Positions 56,644-64,000 of a DNA stretch of 64,000 nt are shown piece after piece. Made by a program: the position numbers and the translations under genes. Where the stretch lies: the NCBI RefSeq assembly GCF_000426485.1, contig NZ_KE384530.1, forward strand, positions 214,807 to 278,806, written 5' to 3'. Source of the DNA: Indolivaga capnocytophagoides DSM 22835 (GTDB lineage: Bacteria; Bacteroidota; Bacteroidia; Bacteroidales; Dysgonomonadaceae). A model generated the notes under the pieces. The model saw only the letters and a list, made by a program, of their open reading frames with translations. It made no database searches and was not told where the DNA came from. Each line of letters opens with the position of its first letter. The stretch's first letter is position 1.

Positions 56644-58562
56644 ATTTTTTCCTCCAATCCAAATAGATAACCTTTGCCATGTGTTATCATATTAAACTCA
56701 AATGTCAGGTAGTCTGCCATTGTTTTTGCAAAATCCTCGTCAGATGGCAATTCGTCATTGAAATAATAGAATGAATGTAACCATTCATCATCAAGTTCAA
56801 TCTTAGTTTTTACCATAAACTTACTCTCGGTGGGAGCATCATCAAGCCAACAAGACAGTAAGTGTGCTTTACGTTCCTTGGCTCTCTCGGTTTCTACCAA
56901 TCCAATGTGCTTGTTTACTACAAATCCATCATCATCAAAATTGACAAACTTGCAGTATTTGCCTTTTGGGTGTGTTTTATGTGCCGTGAAAATAGCAAGA
57001 CAAGGATTGGTACCCACACCGTAAAAAGTGTTTTTATTTAGAGTAATTACACCCTCTAAGGTGTGCTTTTTCAGAATCTCATTCTTAATTTTCTTGTCTT
57101 CTTTGGTCTTACCCACCATTGTCGATTGAGGAACAATCACTACACATCTGGCATCATCTGCCAGGCTATCCAATAGGTGTTTAATAAAACATATCTCAGA
57201 CAAATGTGCCGTATCTTTCCCTTTTGCTTGAGAGTACGGCGGATTCATAAAACCGACGGTTGATTTTTGTTTCCGCAAATCAGCCACGGTACATTTTAAG
57301 AAGTCCTCACATATTAAATTACTTTTACCATCACCCCGAAGGATCATATTTGTGGTGGCAATAGAGAACATATCATCCCTAACTTCAATACCGTAAATTT
57401 GATTCTGCTTTATATTCTCTCTTTGTTCTTTAGAGGTAGCCTTATTTAGCATATGATGCATCCCTGCAATAAGAAAACCACCAGTTCCACAACAGGGGTC
57501 AAAAAGAATGTCCGTGGGTTGAATATTTACAAGGTCACAGAATAACTCAGTAATATGTTTTGGAGTCAGTACAACACCTAATGATTGTCCATCACCGCCA
57601 CTATAACGAATAAATTCTCCATAGAAACGTCCCAATACATCTTCAGCTGTATTGCTTTTGACCGAAGTCAAAACATTCTTATAAATATATTCTGTAAAAT
57701 ACCTTAAAGGGGTTTTGGCTAACTTATAGTCTTTATCTGTTATTCTATCATCTTTGCGGTTTAGGATGGGTCTATCTTTAATAAGCGTGAATTGGTTTAA
57801 TATCTGACTTTTCTTTGTCTGGGGTTGCACCTTGACCCTATCCATATGGGTAGACAATGCATCGTATATTATTTGTCCGTCAGTTCTTAGCTCGTCTCCT
57901 TTCAGCGAATCAATCGAGAATGACTCTTCACTTAGAGCTAATAATATTGCCGACACAACAAGTGGTTTTTCATTATCACCAAGTTGCCCGTAGTTGCGTA
58001 GAGCTTCGTGAAGTTCAGAAGATTTTTTCAAAATATCCTCTAATTCCAATGTTTCCTGTGGAGTTTCACCAAGAACTTGTTCTTTGTAGTATTTCCCGAT
58101 GTTCTCTGCTGAAAAATTCTCAAAGTTCTCAACCTCTGTAAGTATTTTATACCCTCTTTTGTCAACATATATCGGTCTTATTTTATGATGTTTCTCATCA
58201 CCAGAGCAACCAAACGCAAAGATTTTATCAAAAGAGGTTTTATTAATAATATGTTGAGCGTAATGGAGTGCCCCGTTTTCGGCATAATCCCTAACCGATT
58301 TAACATCCATTAGCAGAGCAGTTTTATCATCATTTGAGTATGCTGCCTGCTTGTCTAAGGCAGCCTTATCTTCAATGACAATGATAAATTCGTTGGATCG
58401 CCCAATAAACTCAGGAAAACCAGCCTTCTCGGTCTTCTTTTTCGAAGATGTTCTAAGGGCTTCCTGAATCTCCTTTATACTGCTCCCATTGGGAGTGTAT
58501 TCTATTTTTGCACTATCCAGTAGTTTTCCTATAAGGAAATCTGTTTTTCGTTCATTCGCCAT
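56640..58562 (-). CDS. Combined restriction endonuclease and N6-adenine methylase, BcgI-A-like
   Basis: A 640-residue protein. The N-terminal 190 residues carry a PD-(D/E)xK-like nuclease pattern, P50-E51 followed by E64-D65-K66 in VIEDKAAL, and a conserved Tyr-Ala-Glu block (DYAENGALHYA). After a helical linker comes the methylase: DPCCGTGGFLIAG (SAM binding) and FMNPPYSQAKG (NPPY catalytic motif). The fusion and the length match the A subunit of type IIB enzymes such as BcgI (637 residues), which cut on both sides of the target. No separate HsdR is present. Confidence 0.82.
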   Translation of the reverse strand: MANERKTDFLIGKLLDSAKIEYTPNGSSIKEIQEALRTSSKKKTEKAGFPEFIGRSNEFIIVIEDKAALDKQAAYSNDDKTALLMDVKSVRDYAENGALHYAQHIINKTSFDKIFAFGCSGDEKHHKIRPIYVDKRGYKILTEVENFENFSAENIGKYYKEQVLGETPQETLELEDILKKSSELHEALRNYGQLGDNEKPLVVSAILLALSEESFSIDSLKGDELRTDGQIIYDALSTHMDRVKVQPQTKKSQILNQFTLIKDRPILNRKDDRITDKDYKLAKTPLRYFTEYIYKNVLTSVKSNTAEDVLGRFYGEFIRYSGGDGQSLGVVLTPKHITELFCDLVNIQPTDILFDPCCGTGGFLIAGMHHMLNKATSKEQRENIKQNQIYGIEVRDDMFSIATTNMILRGDGKSNLICEDFLKCTVADLRKQKSTVGFMNPPYSQAKGKDTAHLSEICFIKHLLDSLADDARCVVIVPQSTMVGKTKEDKKIKNEILKKHTLEGVITLNKNTFYGVGTNPCLAIFTAHKTHPKGKYCKFVNFDDDGFVVNKHIGLVETERAKERKAHLLSCWLDDAPTESKFMVKTKIELDDEWLHSFYYFNDELPSDEDFAKTMADYLTFEFNMITHGKGYLFGLEEKI

Positions 58563-58568
58563 GCTATG

Positions 58569-58790
58569 TTATTTTATCCGTTTTACTTTAAAATATTTTT
58601 TATCATCGATACTCTCTGAAGAGAAATCAAATTCCCACTGATAACTATCCTTGATTCGTTTCTTTGCATTATGAAACCCCGTATAATCCGTATCTACCAA
58701 CAGAAAATAGCGAACCTCCCCTGTTGAGAAACTTCTCAAGGTGTCGATATAGCTTTTAACTGTCTTTATTTTAGATGGTTTTATACTCAT
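58569..58790 (-). CDS. Small protein of unknown function upstream of the restriction genes
   Basis: A 73-residue basic protein (MSIKPSKIKTVKSYIDTLRS...) with FSTGEVRYFLLVDTDYTGFH in the middle and a Lys-rich end. It ends six bases before the methylase start and has the same strand, which points to one operon. I do not recognise a family; it could be a regulator or an unrelated leader gene. Confidence 0.5.
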   Translation of the reverse strand: MSIKPSKIKTVKSYIDTLRSFSTGEVRYFLLVDTDYTGFHNAKKRIKDSYQWEFDFSSESIDDKKYFKVKRIK

Positions 58791-58843
58791 TTTTATTTAT
58801 CAATGATAATACAAAGATATATTATTGACAATTAATATCCAAA

Positions 58844-59281
58844 TTATATTTTCATCCCCTGATCTTGTTTTGGTTGAATAGTTACTCCGATAGATTTTAG
58901 GAACTCTTGTTGTTTTTGCCTGAACCAATTCGTTTCGCTTACGCCGTCAATTGTTCGGTTGTTAGGTTTAGTTTGCCTTGCTCAGCTGGGCTTTTTTTAC
59001 CTCGGCAACTGAGTGGCCAGTTTCAAAATGGCGTTGGTATTCCGATCAATAGATTTTACCCTTGAATCCGACAGGCTTTTCTCCAATATCATTTTGATTA
59101 GCTCATCTGAAAATCCCAGATATTTACAAAGGTTTTCAATTTTGAGCAACTCCCGAATATGAGGGAATAGGTCGTAAATCTTTTTGAGTTCTTGACGGAG
59201 CTTGTCGGTAATTTTTGCGTATTCCGCTTCGGCAGTGTTCATCTGTGCTTTAAGTTGCCTTATTTCATTATAACTTTGTTT
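58844..59281 (-). pseudogene. Broken mobilization-type gene, C-terminal part
   Basis: The frame MNTAEAEYAKITDKLRQELK is open upstream of its ATG to 59281 without another start, so the gene lost its 5' end. It continues KIYDLFPHIRELLKIENLCK, stops early at 58997, and other frames then carry GHSVAEVKKAQLSKAN and TIDGVSETNWFRQKQQEFLK down to a stop at 58844. From memory this resembles the end of Bacteroidetes mobilization proteins. At least two frameshifts are needed to read it. Confidence 0.6.
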
Positions 59282-59458
59282 TCACATGCAAAAAACGTAA
59301 GCTTTAACATGATACTTTAAAATATTAGTTTTTTTTGAGAATAGAATACTCTATTTGATATATTGGAATTAGAACAGACTAAGAGTGAAATGTTATGTAA
59401 TTTCAACTAGTGCTATTAAAAATAAACTGCGAAATATTCGAGTGTGAAAGAATATTTG

Positions 59459-59466
59459 TACATTTG
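59459..59466 (+). promoter_or_regulatory. Putative -7 element of the DUF4143 ATPase gene
   Basis: TACATTTG fits TAnnTTTG, 17 bases before the ATG, which would give a very short leader. Confidence 0.4.
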
Positions 59467-59483
59467 AAGAAATAATTTCAGTC

Positions 59484-60752
59484 ATGTACGATAAATTTAC
59501 ATCTTTAGAGAAATATAACTTCTGGAACGGAAATGTTCCTGAATTGGGATTTACACGTAAGGATTATACCAATAAGATTTTTGACTATACCGGAAATAAA
59601 TTAATCAAGGTATTGGTTGGGCAACGCCGTGCAGGAAAAAGCTATATCCTTCGCCAAATAGCACATAGGCTTATTCGTGAAGGTGTTAATCCGAAAAATA
59701 TATTCTATATCAATAAAGAGTTCACGGATTTTGATTTTATTGGAAATTATAAAGATCTCGGGACTTTACTTAATCTATATAAAGATAAGTTACAACCTTC
59801 GGGGAAGGTATATCTTTTCATTGACGAGATTCAAAATGTAGAGGGATGGGAACATTTTGTCAATTCTCATTCTCAGGATTATGTAGATAGCTATGAAATA
59901 TTTATAAGTGGGTCTAACTCTAAGATGTTATCGGGAGAACTGGCAACATTATTATCAGGGCGATATGTGAATTTTGAAATATTACCGTTCAGCTTCAATG
60001 AGTACGTAGGGATAACGAATACAACTGTTTCAAAGCAAAGTTATATTAATTATATGGAAAGTGGAGCTTTGCCGGAATTATTCGTATTGCCTAATGCTGA
60101 GACAAAACGCAATTATATATCGGCAATTAAAGACACTGTACTTTTGCGAGACATTATACAACGGCATAATATCAAAGATCCCAAATTGTTGGAAGATATT
60201 TTTGTCTATTTGGTAAATAATGCCGCTAATCTGGTATCAATAACCAATATCGTTAATTTCTTTAAGAGTAATAAACGAAAGACAACTTACGATACACTTT
60301 CTAATTATATAGGCTTCATAGAAGATACCTTTTTGGTTCATAAGGTCGAGCGATATGATATTAGAGGAAAGGATACTATTTCGGGAAACTGCAAATATTA
60401 CATTAATGACTTGTCTTTCAAGAATTATCTGTATCCCGGATTTGGCTATGGTATAGGCTATAAATTAGAGAACCTTGTTTATCTGGAGCTTCGCAGAGCA
60501 GGGTATGAGGTATATGTTGGTGCAATGAGAGATAAAGAGGTTGATTTCGTTGCTAAAAAAGGAGATCGTGTCATTTATCTTCAAAGTACCTATCTAATGG
60601 CTGACGAACAAACCGCCAAACGTGAATATGCACCATTGGAAGCTATACAGGATAATTACGAAAAGTTTGTCGTTTCTCTCGATGATATTTCTCTGCCTTC
60701 TAATGAGGGCATAAAGCATATTCAGGCGTGGAATCTGAGTGCGATTTTATAG
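59484..60752 (+). CDS. AAA ATPase with DUF4143 domain, island copy
   Basis: A 422-residue ATPase. KVLVGQRRAGKSYILRQIAH is Walker A, VYLFIDEIQNVEGWE Walker B, and FISGSNSKMLSGELATLLSG a sensor and lid. The C terminus (ENLVYLELRRAGYEVYVGAM, then RDKEVDFVA) is the DUF4143 domain with its nuclease-like D/E-x-D pattern. The protein is only distantly like the copy at 25856. Such ATPases are common on mobile DNA. Role unknown. Confidence 0.87.
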   Translation: MYDKFTSLEKYNFWNGNVPELGFTRKDYTNKIFDYTGNKLIKVLVGQRRAGKSYILRQIAHRLIREGVNPKNIFYINKEFTDFDFIGNYKDLGTLLNLYKDKLQPSGKVYLFIDEIQNVEGWEHFVNSHSQDYVDSYEIFISGSNSKMLSGELATLLSGRYVNFEILPFSFNEYVGITNTTVSKQSYINYMESGALPELFVLPNAETKRNYISAIKDTVLLRDIIQRHNIKDPKLLEDIFVYLVNNAANLVSITNIVNFFKSNKRKTTYDTLSNYIGFIEDTFLVHKVERYDIRGKDTISGNCKYYINDLSFKNYLYPGFGYGIGYKLENLVYLELRRAGYEVYVGAMRDKEVDFVAKKGDRVIYLQSTYLMADEQTAKREYAPLEAIQDNYEKFVVSLDDISLPSNEGIKHIQAWNLSAIL

Positions 60753-60757
60753 GATTA

Positions 60758-60877
60758 ATGTCCTCGGATACTAGTCGAGGTAAATTTTGTACGAATGTAT
60801 ATTTATCCAGATTTCCGGCAGTAGAGTTAGTGAAAATATCAGGGCATAAAAGCCCTGTTGCCTTTATCATTACCTAA
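60758..60877 (+). pseudogene. Tyrosine-recombinase (integrase) remnant, 39 codons
   Basis: The 39-codon frame reads SSDTSRGKFCTNVYLSRFP then AVELVKISGHKSPVAF, the order of the C-terminal catalytic region of Bacteroidetes integrases (usually SSHTxRRSFxTN...GVPxxxIMKITGHKxxxxF). The first catalytic His is Asp here and the second Arg is Gly, while the later GH is kept. It starts five bases after the ATPase stop and has lost the final Tyr segment. It is a decayed scrap of the element's integrase. Confidence 0.65.
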
Positions 60878-61260
60878 CATTAAGTAATAAAGGAATTGAT
60901 CATCAATTATTTGTTTCTAATACTTGGTTAAACTTTCAGAGAAGAAAGTTTTAGAGGGATTTAGAAGGAAGTGGTTGAAATAATAACCATTTATTTGTTA
61001 ATGGCCAACTTCTTTTTTTATCATACAAATACAGTAGGGGTTAAATGTATAAAAGAATTCAGTTTAACAAAAACTATATGTCAATTGTTTTTTGTGCAAA
61101 CAACAAAGTAAGTAGCCCACAACAACAGTGGTAAGGTTCGACAGGAAAGCAAACCCAATCTCCAACTCCGTATAGTTCGTAATGTTAGATTACATTGATA
61201 AACAACTACAAACCATTAAAGGCAAAATTGAATGAGGTAAAAATAAATACACAACAAAGC
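60878..61260. other. Non-coding stretch before the RiPP locus
   Basis: AT-rich spacer with a short hairpin CAGGGC-ATAAAA-GCCCTG at about 60838-60858 just before it. A 17-codon frame at 61182-61235 (MLDYIDKQLQTIKGKIE) looks like a gene tail, but the frame above it contains stops. I see no intact gene. Confidence 0.5.
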
Positions 61261-61291
61261 TTTGAAAAATGATTTTAGTTCTGTATTTTTA
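61261..61291 (+). promoter_or_regulatory. Candidate promoter of the RiPP operon
   Basis: TTTG at 61261-61264 and TATTTTTA at 61284-61291, 19 bases apart, fit the -33 and -7 pattern except for the final base. The precursor ATG is 53 bases downstream. Confidence 0.4.
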
Positions 61292-61343
61292 TATCGTTCT
61301 TAATTAACAAATAGTAATAACTTTTTTTTAAAAAGATTAACTT

Positions 61344-61460
61344 ATGACTTACACAAAACCGAAAGTTCTAGCAAAAAGTACTGCACAAATGGCAGAATGT
61401 CGTCCCAATAGTAAGCCAAGTGGAAGGCCTTGTAATAAACCAGGGCCAGGTGGACGTTAA
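61344..61460 (+). CDS. RiPP precursor peptide, 38 aa, Cys/Pro/Lys-rich
   Basis: The peptide begins MTYTKPKVLAKSTAQMAE, a leader-like part with a KPKVLA segment, and ends with CRPNSKPSGRPCNKPGPGGR. Residues 20-33 repeat every four residues: RP, KP, RP, KP at 20, 24, 28 and 32. Cys19 and Cys30 flank the middle. The net charge is about +7. The stop codon overlaps the ATG of the radical SAM gene by one base (TAATG), so the two are translationally coupled. It is shorter than usual gene-finder cutoffs. The precursor role is an inference from size, composition and position. Confidence 0.75.
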   Translation: MTYTKPKVLAKSTAQMAECRPNSKPSGRPCNKPGPGGR

Positions 61461-63010
61461 TGAACAATTTAATCAGGAAACGCTCTTTTATATTGAACTC
61501 GTTTCCTGATTATACTAAAAAAAGCATTCTTATGTTTTTCAAGCAAAAATCTACTATCATATTCAGAAACTATGGGTCTTTTGGGTATATCACAGACAAT
61601 CGGAATTTCGGGTATAAACTAACTAATAGTAATGAAAATTACATTGGAGACAAAATTCTATCAGAAAGTGGAAACGTGTTTTTTTCTGCTTTAGATAGAA
61701 AGCCGCAAACTATTGATGAACTTTCTAAAAAAATTAATGAGCAATTTACAGGTGTTGATATTCAAACAATAAAGAACGATGCTTACGAATTTTATTGTAT
61801 GCTCGAACAAGATGGATTTATTGTATCGGGTGAAACATTTCAGGAGTGCGAAGAAAAAGATACGAGATTTGCGTATAGAATATCAGAACCTGAAATAATA
61901 AAAAAGGATTTTTCTCCGAGTATTATACCTTCTGAAAAAGATACGCAAGATTTCTTCGAAGAATACTTTAAAGGCAAGCCACAGCTTACAAATTTACATA
62001 TAGAGATTACAAGTAAGTGCAACGAAAGATGTGTACACTGCTATATTCCCCATGAAAATAAAATAACTAATATTTCTCCAGATTTGTTTTATGATATTTT
62101 AGAACAATGTAGAGATCTGAAATTGTTGCATTTGACCTTAAGTGGTGGAGAACCAATGTTGCACAAGGAATTCTGTGACTTTTTAAAAAAATGCAGAGAG
62201 TATAATTTTTCTGTAAATGTACTTAGTAATTTAACATTACTAAATGATGGCATTATTGAAGAAATGAAGGCGAATCCCCTTCTAGGTGTTCAAGTCTCAT
62301 TATACTCAATGAATCCCGCTATCCATGATGAGATAACTCAAATGAAGGGAAGTTTTGAGAAAACAAAAAATGCAATTTTAAAACTGATTGAAAACGATAT
62401 CCCTTTGCAAATAAGCTGTCCAATTATGAAACAAAATAAGGATTGTTGTAATGATGTTATAGAATGGGCTAAAATACACAAGATTCATGTCGGAACGGAT
62501 TATAATCTTATAGCAGAATACAATCATACAACACAAAATTTGAATTGTCGCTTGTCAATTGATGAAATCAGAGGGATCATACACAATAAAGTCACACGTG
62601 ATGCAAAATATTTAGAACAGTTGCGAATGACTGCTAAGGAGAAAAAAGATGCTACATCGAATGATTTTGTTTGTAGCGTTTGTCGTTTCTCTATTTGCAT
62701 AACAGAGAATGGAGATGTATACCCATGCGCGGGCTGGCAGGACTATATTGTTGGGAATGTAAAAGAAACTCTTCTTAAGGATATTTGGGCGAATTCTGAA
62801 AAAGTGCAATATTTAAGAGGTTTGCGTAACAAAGATTTCCCTAAATGTATTCAATGCTCAGATAAAGAGTATTGTACCATGTGCATGGTCAGAAACGCCA
62901 ATGAAAGTCCTCAAGGAGACCCTTTAGCTCTTAGTGAGCATTTTTGTAATATCGCAAAACTGAACAAACAAATAATACTTGATTTGAAGAAAAAAACTAT
63001 GAATATTTAA
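61460..63010 (+). CDS. Radical SAM/SPASM peptide maturase with N-terminal PqqD-like domain
   Basis: A 516-residue enzyme. Residues about 55-125 (ILSESGNVFFSALDRKPQTI ... MLEQDGFIVSG) look like a PqqD-type precursor-recognition domain. The radical SAM motif is C187-x3-C191-x2-C194 in SKCNERCVHCY, followed by LSGGEPMLH at 228. The SPASM region has C405, C408, C413, C423, then C463-x2-C466-x5-C472-x2-C475 and C496, enough for two auxiliary iron-sulfur clusters. Enzymes of this build install carbon-sulfur or carbon-carbon crosslinks in a peptide. The likely substrate is the 38-residue peptide just upstream. Confidence 0.9.
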   Translation: MNNLIRKRSFILNSFPDYTKKSILMFFKQKSTIIFRNYGSFGYITDNRNFGYKLTNSNENYIGDKILSESGNVFFSALDRKPQTIDELSKKINEQFTGVDIQTIKNDAYEFYCMLEQDGFIVSGETFQECEEKDTRFAYRISEPEIIKKDFSPSIIPSEKDTQDFFEEYFKGKPQLTNLHIEITSKCNERCVHCYIPHENKITNISPDLFYDILEQCRDLKLLHLTLSGGEPMLHKEFCDFLKKCREYNFSVNVLSNLTLLNDGIIEEMKANPLLGVQVSLYSMNPAIHDEITQMKGSFEKTKNAILKLIENDIPLQISCPIMKQNKDCCNDVIEWAKIHKIHVGTDYNLIAEYNHTTQNLNCRLSIDEIRGIIHNKVTRDAKYLEQLRMTAKEKKDATSNDFVCSVCRFSICITENGDVYPCAGWQDYIVGNVKETLLKDIWANSEKVQYLRGLRNKDFPKCIQCSDKEYCTMCMVRNANESPQGDPLALSEHFCNIAKLNKQIILDLKKKTMNI

Positions 63011-63097
63011 TTGGAGAATAAATCTTCTTTAAGGATATTGACATTAATAAGACAGTGTAGAGGCATCTAAGAATTTTATATTCAACCTAACAAATTT

Positions 63098-63982
63098 ATG
63101 GCTAAGAAAATAATGAACCTTAATGAAAGATCAGAAGAACTTTTTAATCAGGACAAGTTTGACGAAATTATTGAATTGCTTACTGACAAAATTCTAGAAG
63201 AGCAGAATGATGCGGAATTATATGCATGGAGAGGAAATGCATGGCATAATAAGATGGAATATGGCAAATCTATTGTAGATTACAATAAAGCTATAAAAAA
63301 CAATCCAGATGATGCAGAATTATATGTATGGAGAGGAAATGCGTGGTATAATAAAACAGAGTATGACAAAGCGATAGATGATTATACTAAAGCTATGGAT
63401 TTAAATCCTGATTCTGAGGATGCATACTTTAGTAGAGGACTTGTCTGGCAAAGTAGGAAAGAAAATGACAAAGCTATTATAGATTTCAATAAAGCAATTG
63501 AAATCTATAATAAAGTTATAAAGAATAGTCCGGATGATTCGAAATTATATTTTGGAAGAGGAAATACATGGTATTATCAAGAAAATTATGAAAAGGCCAA
63601 AGCGGATTATACTAAAGCCATAGATCTAAAATCTGATTTTGTATTTGCATACTATAATAGAGGACTAGCTTCATTTGCTAAAAAAGAATATGATAAAGCG
63701 ATAGAAGATTATACTAAAGTTATTGGATTCAGACCTAATTCTGATGTTTACTATGTTGACAGAGGAAATGCATTGAAAGCAAATGGAAAATATGAAGAAG
63801 CAATTGAGAATTACACAAAAGCTATAGAAATCAACCCTGAGTCAGAAAATGCATATTATATCAGAGGGCTAGTAAAAAAAGGAAAAAATATTGATTTAGA
63901 AGGGAGTGGAAAATCCAGTGAGCGTTGCCCCCTCGTGCCAAATCTAAATTGCCCCCTGAAAAAACTTTATAATTACCCCTAA
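63098..63982 (+). CDS. TPR-repeat protein, C terminus cut off by an insertion-sequence end
   Basis: A 294-codon frame made of about six and a half TPR units of 34 residues, from residue 40 to 270, with the pattern (A/S)xLYxxRGNxWxxxxxYxKAIxDYxKAI. Around residue 273 the TPR pattern stops and the last 20 or so residues (ERCPLVPNLNCPLKKLYNYP) come from repeated GCCCCCT DNA of an insertion-sequence end. The native end is therefore lost. No signal peptide. It lies 88 bases after the radical SAM gene and could be a partner-binding protein of the pathway (weak inference). Confidence 0.8.
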   Translation: MAKKIMNLNERSEELFNQDKFDEIIELLTDKILEEQNDAELYAWRGNAWHNKMEYGKSIVDYNKAIKNNPDDAELYVWRGNAWYNKTEYDKAIDDYTKAMDLNPDSEDAYFSRGLVWQSRKENDKAIIDFNKAIEIYNKVIKNSPDDSKLYFGRGNTWYYQENYEKAKADYTKAIDLKSDFVFAYYNRGLASFAKKEYDKAIEDYTKVIGFRPNSDVYYVDRGNALKANGKYEEAIENYTKAIEINPESENAYYIRGLVKKGKNIDLEGSGKSSERCPLVPNLNCPLKKLYNYP

Positions 63983-64000
63983 AATATCCTGGTCGATGGG
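63919..64000 (+). mobile_element. Probable insertion-sequence end (IS21-like terminal repeats)
   Basis: GTTGCCCCCT (63924-63933), ATTGCCCCCT (63948-63957) and ATTACCCCT (63972-63980) recur with a 24-base period beginning at TGAGCGTTGCC. Several spaced repeats inside one end are a feature of IS21-family termini. It interrupts the TPR gene. The transposase genes would lie beyond the window. Confidence 0.5.

Noticed and set aside
56640..58562. Classical type I methylase with missing HsdR
   Set aside because: The N terminus has its own nuclease-like motif and the subunit sizes match BcgI-type enzymes, which need no HsdR.
58997..59242. Intact 81-residue helical protein
   Set aside because: The frame stays open upstream of the ATG with coding-like sequence, and homologous-looking segments continue in other frames past its stop, so it is a fragment of a broken gene.
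61182..61235. 17-codon tail MLDYIDKQLQTIKGKIE as a gene remnant
   Set aside because: Too short and no upstream coding sequence can be followed; left as spacer.

Overview
The window reads as Bacteroidales chromosome, most like Dysgonomonas or a near relative (inference). Signs are a SusC/SusD pair, DUF3822, DUF4924 and TIGR02757 genes typical of the phylum, candidate -7 elements of the form TAnnTTTG, weak Shine-Dalgarno sites, AT-rich spacers and a single-chain pyruvate:ferredoxin oxidoreductase.

Layout. 1-9.3 kb: end of a glycan-use locus (SASA-type esterase, DUF5703 glycosidase-like protein), then a LacI regulator and a fucose-like operon (aldo/keto reductase, zinc dehydrogenase, lactonase-like amidohydrolase, FucP-like symporter). 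The regulator's promoter region holds a perfect TTAAACGTTTAA palindrome. 9.6-13.6 kb: tRNA-Gln and a tightly overlapping minus-strand operon (DUF3822, rsmD, GT2, DUF4924, rmlD). 14.2-22 kb: RecD-like helicase, ECF sigma factor coupled to a membrane-anchored protein with a beta-barrel-like end, lipoprotein, MarC, enolase, Crp-type regulator, PNPOx-like protein. 22-35 kb, mostly minus strand: nifJ, AAA/DUF4143 ATPase, solute-binding protein, large porin, ModF-like ABC protein, TatD-like hydrolase, S9 peptidase. 35-40 kb: SusD and SusC. 40.4-54.2 kb: tRNA-Leu(TAA), tRNA-Gly(GCC), a Rieske-like lipoprotein with altered ligands, CPBP protease, TauE/DUF1634 pair, prephenate dehydrogenase, HAD phosphatase, acetyltransferase, nucleotide pyrophosphatase-like protein, OmpA/TPR lipoprotein, TIGR02757 protein, GT2, manC and tRNA-Leu(CAA).

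From tRNA-Leu(CAA) to the right edge (about 54.2-64 kb) the DNA looks like an acquired island. It carries a DUF2971 protein, a two-gene restriction-modification system of BcgI-like build, a broken mobilization-type gene, a second AAA/DUF4143 ATPase, a 39-codon tyrosine-recombinase remnant, and a compact RiPP locus. That locus is a 38-residue cationic precursor whose stop overlaps the start of a radical SAM/SPASM maturase with an N-terminal PqqD-like domain, followed by a TPR protein cut off by what looks like an insertion-sequence end.

Two kinds of non-coding repeat stand out. An approximately 90-bp element, with a TAAGGTCTCAGACC end and a TTAAATACTTGTTGTTACTTA-like end, occurs about 11 times in near-full form plus several partial copies between 3.5 and 54 kb and was not seen in the island. 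At least five genes use the TAA of this repeat as their stop codon. A second element of about 300 bp, present at 13.9 and 42.5 kb in opposite orientations, carries three copies of a GTAACTTTTGTCACCTTTTT motif. Functions are assigned by motif reading only; no database search was possible.
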